A stretch of 41,511 bases of DNA from an uncultured Acidimicrobiia bacterium (GTDB taxonomy: Bacteria > Actinomycetota > Acidimicrobiia > Acidimicrobiales > CAIXPF01): assembly GCA_903921205.1 (NCBI GenBank), contig CAIXPF010000058.1, forward strand, positions 1 to 41,511. Direction: 5' to 3'. A model generated the notes under the pieces. That model was not told the origin of the DNA. It did not search any database and worked only from the letters and a program-made list of their open reading frames with translations. Within the stretch, counting starts at the first letter, position 1; every line of letters begins with the position of its first letter. Shown here piece after piece: positions 37,960 through 41,511 of the stretch. The position numbers and the translations under genes were made by a program.

Positions 37960-39609
37960 TCAGGACGAGCAGGACAGCATCGAGCAGCCCACCCGGTGGC
38001 GGGCCCATTCGGGCCGGCGGGCGGCGAAGCGCTCCCGGCCCGGCTGCTCGTCGTAGGGGCGGCGCAGCACGTCCGCCACCTCGTGCAGCACGGACAGGTC
38101 CCCGGCCTCGGCGGCGTCGATGACCTCCTGCGCCAGGTAGTTGCGCAGCACGAACCGCGGGTTGAGACCGTCCATGATCCGGCGCCGTTCGTCGTCGCCG
38201 AGACCGCCGAGCGCGACCCGCCGGGCCCACGAACGCAGCCAGCCGACCATCGCCGTGCCGGCCGGTCCGGTGGCATCCTCGGGCCGGTACCAGACCTGCT
38301 GCAGCGGGGCCAGCAGCTCGTCGTCGGTGCGCCCGTCGGCGTCGGCCGCCGGCACCCGGGCCAGAACCCGGAAGAACAGCACCTGGTCGATCTCGGCTGC
38401 GGTCAGCACCCCGAACAGCTCGGTCAGCCGCTCCTCGTCGCCCTCGGCGAAGCTTCCCCAGCCCAGCCGGGCCGCCATCATGGCGTTGAAGCCCTCCTCG
38501 TAGAGGGTGCCATAGCCGTCGAGCGCGGCCTGCAGCGGCTGCGGATCCTCGACCACGCCGACCAGCGCGTTGGCCAGTTGCCACAGGTTCCAGTGCACGA
38601 TCTGCGGCTGGGCGCCGTAGCGGTAGCGGCGGCCGCCGGCATCGGTGGTGTTCGGCGTCCAGCCCGGATCGAAGTTCTCCAGCCAGCCGTAGGGGCCGTA
38701 GTCGATGGTCAGGCCGAGGATGGACAGGTTGTCGGTGTTGAGCACTCCGTGCACGAAGCCGACCCGCATCCAGTGCACCACCAGCGCTGCGCTGCGGGCA
38801 CAGACCTCGGCGAAGAACGCACCGACCCGCCCGTCGAAGCTGTCGATCCCCACCAGGTGCGGGTAGTCGGCCCGGATCGTGAAGTCGACCAACTGCCGCA
38901 ACAGGTCGCGATCCTGCCGCGACGCCGGCAGCTGGAAGGTCCCGAAGCGCACGAAGCTCGGCGCCACCCGGCAGACCACCGCGCCGGGTTCGGGCCGCGG
39001 ATGGCCGTCGTAGAGCATGTCGCGCACCACGTCGTCGCCGGTGGCGACCAGGCACAACGCCCGGGTGGTGGGGATGCCGAGGTGCGCCATGGCCTCGCTG
39101 CAGAGGAACTCGCGGATCGACGAGCGCAACACCGCCCGGCCGTCGGCCCCGCGGGAGTACGGCGTCGGCCCGGCCCCCTTGAGCTGCAACGTCTGATGGC
39201 TGCCGTCGGGGGCCACCATCTCGCCCAGGGCGATGGCCCGGCCGTCGCCGAGCTGGCCGGCCCAGTTGCCGAACTGGTGGCCGCCGTAACAGGCCGCATA
39301 CGGGTCGGCACCCGCAGGCAGGCGGTTGCCACCGAACACCTCGGCGAAGGCCTGCGAACCCACGGTCGCCGCGTCGAGGCCGAGCAGCCCGGCCACCTCC
39401 GGCGAGTGCGCCAGCAAGCGCGGGGCTGCCACCGGGGTGGGCCGCACCCGGCTGAAGGCCGCCCCGGTCACCTGCCGGACCCGGTTGGCGGGCTCGGGAT
39501 CGGCCGGCAGCTCGGCGGTGAAGCGGTTCACGAACCGCACCCCGTCGAGGACGACCGGGTCGTTCGCGCCCGGTTCCGGCAGGGCCATGGCGAAAGGCTC
39601 GGTGCTCAT
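37960..39609 (-). CDS. selO: Protein adenylyltransferase SelO (YdiU family)
   Basis: A 549-residue pseudokinase-fold enzyme that transfers AMP to Ser, Thr or Tyr of target proteins in redox stress. [23 protein letters not shown] (near residue 105), [24 protein letters not shown] (nucleotide-binding Lys) and [20 protein letters not shown] are the family signature. [21 protein letters not shown] contains the metal-binding Asn and Asp. The C-terminus is SMLSCSS, with Cys where eukaryotic SelO has selenocysteine; the TGA at 37960-37962 lies three codons after it and is a genuine stop. TAGCGT ends 8 nt before ATG 39609. Confidence 0.92.
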   Translation of the reverse strand: MSTEPFAMALPEPGANDPVVLDGVRFVNRFTAELPADPEPANRVRQVTGAAFSRVRPTPVAAPRLLAHSPEVAGLLGLDAATVGSQAFAEVFGGNRLPAGADPYAACYGGHQFGNWAGQLGDGRAIALGEMVAPDGSHQTLQLKGAGPTPYSRGADGRAVLRSSIREFLCSEAMAHLGIPTTRALCLVATGDDVVRDMLYDGHPRPEPGAVVCRVAPSFVRFGTFQLPASRQDRDLLRQLVDFTIRADYPHLVGIDSFDGRVGAFFAEVCARSAALVVHWMRVGFVHGVLNTDNLSILGLTIDYGPYGWLENFDPGWTPNTTDAGGRRYRYGAQPQIVHWNLWQLANALVGVVEDPQPLQAALDGYGTLYEEGFNAMMAARLGWGSFAEGDEERLTELFGVLTAAEIDQVLFFRVLARVPAADADGRTDDELLAPLQQVWYRPEDATGPAGTAMVGWLRSWARRVALGGLGDDERRRIMDGLNPRFVLRNYLAQEVIDAAEAGDLSVLHEVADVLRRPYDEQPGRERFAARRPEWARHRVGCSMLSCSS

Positions 39610-39617
39610 CGCCGATC

Positions 39618-39623
39618 ACGCTA
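39618..39623 (-). promoter_or_regulatory. -10 element TAGCGT for selO
   Basis: TAGCGT on the minus strand ends 8 nt before ATG 39609, with no ribosome site between. Confidence 0.45.
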
Positions 39624-39678
39624 CCGAACGCCGCGACCGCCGCCCCGACGGCGGGTTGGTGCGTGCCGTGCGGTGTGG

Positions 39679-39684
39679 CAACGT
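39679..39684 (+). promoter_or_regulatory. -10-like CAACGT, leaderless start of the flavin oxidoreductase gene
   Basis: CAACGT ends 6 nt before ATG 39691; only GGGGCC lies between. Confidence 0.45.
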
Positions 39685-39690
39685 GGGGCC

Positions 39691-40785
39691 ATGACTTCGG
39701 GTGTTGCTGGTTCCCTGTTCGATGCCGTCCCGTTCCGCCGGGGGCCGGCCATGCCCAACCGGCTGATGCTGGCCCCGCTGACCAACACGCAGAGCCACCC
39801 CGACGGCCGCTGCTCGCAGGAGGAGCACGACTGGCTGGTCATGCGGGCGGTCGGCGGGTTCGGTTCGACGATGACCGCTGCGGCGCACGTGCAGGCCGTC
39901 GGCCAGGGCTTCCCCGGCCAGATCGGCATCTTCTCCGACGACCACCTCGAGGGCCTCACGAAGCTCGCAGCCGACATCAACGCCGCCGGGTCGGTGTCCA
40001 TCGCCCAGCTGCACCACGCCGGCAACCGGGCCCCGGCCGCGCTGGTCGGCACCACACCGGTGTGCCCCTCCGAGGACCCCGAGTCGGGTGCCCGCGCACT
40101 GACCGGCGACGAGGTCGAGGCCGCCGTCGAGTCCTTCGTGGCGGCGGCGGTGCGGGCCGAGCAGGCCGGCTTCCACGGTGTCGAGCTGCACGGCGCCCAC
40201 GGCTATCTGATCTGCGAGTTCCTCAGCCCCGAGCTCAACCGTCGTGACGACCGCTGGGGCGGCTCGCTGGAGAACCGTTCGCGGTTCCTGCTGGAGATCC
40301 TGGCGGAGATCCGCCGACGTTGCGGCGAGGAGTTCATCGTCGGGGTCCGCCTGTCGCCCGAGCGGTTCGGCATGCGGCTCGACGAGATCACCGAGCTGGC
40401 CACCGAGCTGATGGCCGGCGAGCTCATCGAGTTCCTCGACCTGTCGCTGTGGGACTGCTTCAAGACCCCGATCGACCGACCGGGTGAGGAGAAGCTGCTC
40501 ATCGAGCACTTCACCGAGCTGCCCCGGGGCGACGTCCGCCTCGGCGTGGCCGGCAAGCTGCGCACCCCGGCCGAGACCCGCCGGGCGATCGAGCTCGGCG
40601 CCGACATCGCCCTGTTGGGCCGGGTGGCCATCATCCACCACGACTACCCGAGGCTGATCGAGGCCGACCCCGACTTCGTGCCCGTGCAGCAGCCGGTGCC
40701 GCGGGACCACCTGGCCCGCGAGGGCGTGTCACCGCGCTTCGTCGACTACCTGGCGGCGTCGTTCAAGGGCTTCGTGGCCGACTGA
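39691..40785 (+). CDS. NADH:flavin oxidoreductase, old yellow enzyme family
   Basis: A 364-residue FMN-binding TIM-barrel enzyme. NRLMLAPLTNTQSHPDG is the opening. VSIAQLHHAGNRAP provides the Q-x-x-H-x-G substrate/FMN site. HGAHGYLICEFLSPELNRRDDRWGGSLENRSRFLLEI is the strongest family signature, and IALLGRVAIIHHDY ends the barrel near the FMN phosphate. Members reduce activated C=C bonds of enones, steroids or 2,4-dienoyl-CoA. No Fe-S domain is attached, unlike 2,4-dienoyl-CoA reductase. Divergent from selO. Confidence 0.9.
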   Translation: MTSGVAGSLFDAVPFRRGPAMPNRLMLAPLTNTQSHPDGRCSQEEHDWLVMRAVGGFGSTMTAAAHVQAVGQGFPGQIGIFSDDHLEGLTKLAADINAAGSVSIAQLHHAGNRAPAALVGTTPVCPSEDPESGARALTGDEVEAAVESFVAAAVRAEQAGFHGVELHGAHGYLICEFLSPELNRRDDRWGGSLENRSRFLLEILAEIRRRCGEEFIVGVRLSPERFGMRLDEITELATELMAGELIEFLDLSLWDCFKTPIDRPGEEKLLIEHFTELPRGDVRLGVAGKLRTPAETRRAIELGADIALLGRVAIIHHDYPRLIEADPDFVPVQQPVPRDHLAREGVSPRFVDYLAASFKGFVAD

Positions 40786-40810
40786 CGACGCAAGCCCGAC
40801 CGGGCAGGCG

Positions 40811-40835
40811 GGTCACCGGCTCTCAGCCGGTGACC
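40811..40835. terminator. Perfect 11-bp hairpin overlapping the end of the zinc-ribbon gene
   Basis: GGTCACCGGCT (40811-40821) pairs exactly with AGCCGGTGACC (40825-40835) over a 3-nt loop. It sits between the convergent stops at 40785 and 40823 and includes the last codons of the zinc-ribbon gene. There is no T-run; symmetry suits bidirectional termination. Confidence 0.6.
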
Positions 40836-41083
40836 CTCGTCCAGTTCGAACGACCGAGCGAGGACCGGATGGCGTCGAGCGCCTTGCGGTCGGTCAACCG
40901 GTTCTCGAACGAACCACAGTCGAGGCACAGATACGTGCGCCACTGACCGGTGCCGCTCATGCTCTTGCCATCGGTCATGACCGACAATGCCAGACCGAAC
41001 CCGATTCCGCCGTTGCGTTCACTGGTGCTGACGACGACATCGTGCGACGAGCAGGCCGGGCAGATTCCCTGGGTGAGGCTCAC
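40823..41083 (-). CDS. Small zinc-ribbon protein
   Basis: An 86-residue protein. CPAC near residue 9 and CLDC near residue 53 form a probable zinc ribbon, with a Gly/Ser-rich loop between them. The C-terminal LTDRKALDAIRSSLGRSNW is helical. The start is GTG 41083, with CAGGAT ending 6 nt upstream on the minus strand; AGGA in it could also act as a ribosome site. Longer open frame to 41281 overlaps the monooxygenase gene and is not used. Function unknown; such ribbons bind nucleic acid or protein. Confidence 0.7.
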   Translation of the reverse strand: MSLTQGICPACSSHDVVVSTSERNGGIGFGLALSVMTDGKSMSGTGQWRTYLCLDCGSFENRLTDRKALDAIRSSLGRSNWTRVTG

Positions 41084-41089
41084 CTGACG

Positions 41090-41095
41090 ATCCTG
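41090..41095 (-). promoter_or_regulatory. -10-like CAGGAT for the zinc-ribbon gene
   Basis: CAGGAT on the minus strand ends 6 nt before GTG 41083. It doubles as a possible AGGA ribosome site, so the call is uncertain. Confidence 0.35.
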
Positions 41096-41130
41096 CCACG
41101 CACGGTCGGGCCACGCCCCAGCGCGTCGGA

Positions 41131-41511
41131 TCAGGCGCCGGCACCCACCCCGACCCGGTCGAGGCGGAAACCGCGGTAGCCGTTGGCGGCCACGTCGTCG
41201 CAGGTGTCGACGTAACCGGGGAATCCCGGCAGGGGCATGAACACCCGCGGCTTGCCGGGGATGTTGGCCCCCAGGTACCACGAGTTGCAGCTGGGGAAGA
41301 TGGTCCGGTCGGCGACGGCGTTGACGTGCGCCACCCAGGCCTCGACCGCCGCGGGCTCGGCCTCGATGGTGCCGTGGCCGTTGGCCTGCAGGTAGCTGAT
41401 GCAGTCGGTGATCCAGTCGACGTGCTGCTCGGTGGCGATGATCATGTTGGCCAGCACCGACGGACTGCCCGGCCCGGTGATGGTGAAGAAGTTCGGGAAC
41501 CCGTGCACCCC
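41131..41511 (-). CDS. Flavin monooxygenase, Baeyer-Villiger type (C-terminal part, runs off the window)
   Basis: The last 126 residues of a class B flavoprotein monooxygenase. GVHGFPNFFTITGPGSPSVLANM matches the conserved stretch before the second NADP-side loop. EQHVDWITDCI and SCNSWYLGANIPGKPRVFMPLPGFPGYVDTCDDVAANGYRGF are diagnostic of cyclohexanone or phenylacetone monooxygenase relatives. The N-terminal FAD and NADPH motifs lie beyond the window end. Such enzymes insert oxygen next to ketones, including cyclic and steroid ketones, which fits the nearby oxidoreductases. Confidence 0.88.
   Translation of the reverse strand, partial: GVHGFPNFFTITGPGSPSVLANMIIATEQHVDWITDCISYLQANGHGTIEAEPAAVEAWVAHVNAVADRTIFPSCNSWYLGANIPGKPRVFMPLPGFPGYVDTCDDVAANGYRGFRLDRVGVGAGA

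Noticed and set aside
37960-37962. TGA near the end of selO read as selenocysteine
   Set aside because: The preceding SCSS already provides the Cys-type C-terminus of bacterial SelO, and no SECIS-like hairpin follows.
37996-39690. Plus-strand open frame opposite selO that joins the flavin oxidoreductase frame
   Set aside because: The part before 39691 is antisense to selO and has no family motif. The oxidoreductase fold begins at ATG 39691.
1-41511. tRNA, rRNA, transposase or phage genes
   Set aside because: I saw no cloverleaf with a TTCGA-type T-loop, no ribosomal RNA stretches, and no DDE, serine or tyrosine recombinase motifs in any plausible frame.

Overview
The window is high-GC DNA with strongly GC-biased third codon positions. 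It encodes three luciferase-like (F420-type) oxidoreductases, a fused indolepyruvate:ferredoxin oxidoreductase, a DUF4395 protein, a cyclase-family hydrolase, a GMC oxidase, a P450, a Baeyer-Villiger monooxygenase and many start codons placed 6-8 nt after a -10 element. Together these point to an aerobic actinobacterium, probably of the class Acidimicrobiia. That placement is inferred from gene content, not tested. No rRNA, tRNA, CRISPR array, transposase or prophage gene was seen.

Layout. 1-2644: end of an acidic repeat protein, an MFS transporter and a convergent HMG-CoA-lyase-like enzyme. 2734-8716: a MOSC protein, the fused indolepyruvate oxidoreductase and a DpgC-like cofactor-free dioxygenase, all on the plus strand. 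8733-14525: a redox and signalling block. A two-component system (11731-13775) sits between two genes for paralogous exported beta-domain proteins. One of these heads an operon with a small membrane protein, an ApbE flavin transferase and a ferric-reductase-like membrane protein. 14636-22436: enoyl-CoA hydratase; a minus-strand set of cyclase, small Rossmann protein and epoxide-hydrolase-like enzyme; a GMC oxidase; an LLM oxidoreductase; and two small membrane proteins. 22470-30415: MBL hydrolase, LLM oxidoreductase, two-subunit CoA-transferase, epimerase, DHA2 transporter and P450, a likely lipid, steroid or terpenoid catabolic stretch. 30416-30838 is a repeat-rich gene-free region with a 111-bp inverted-repeat element. 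30839-35332: glutamyl-Q tRNA(Asp) synthetase, HNH nuclease, a three-gene block with different codon use (SnoaL-like, GNAT, nitrilase) and an LLM oxidoreductase. 35438-41511: alpha/beta hydrolase, DHA2 transporter, SelO, old-yellow-enzyme homologue, zinc-ribbon protein and the C-terminus of a Baeyer-Villiger monooxygenase.

How the genes may work together. The indolepyruvate oxidoreductase would make arylacetyl-CoA, the class of substrate DpgC enzymes oxygenate, so the adjacent pair may be an aromatic catabolic route. ApbE, the ferric-reductase-like protein and the exported proteins look like a flavin-linked extracytoplasmic redox unit with no recognisable FMN-binding domain, and the flanking two-component system is the obvious candidate regulator. 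The oxidase, P450, CoA-transferase, LLM and monooxygenase genes fit degradation of polycyclic or branched lipids.

Two features recur through the window. Fourteen genes have a YANNNT hexamer 6-8 nt before the start codon, which suggests leaderless transcripts. Short tandem repeats with locus-specific units sit in many intergenic regions, especially between convergent genes.
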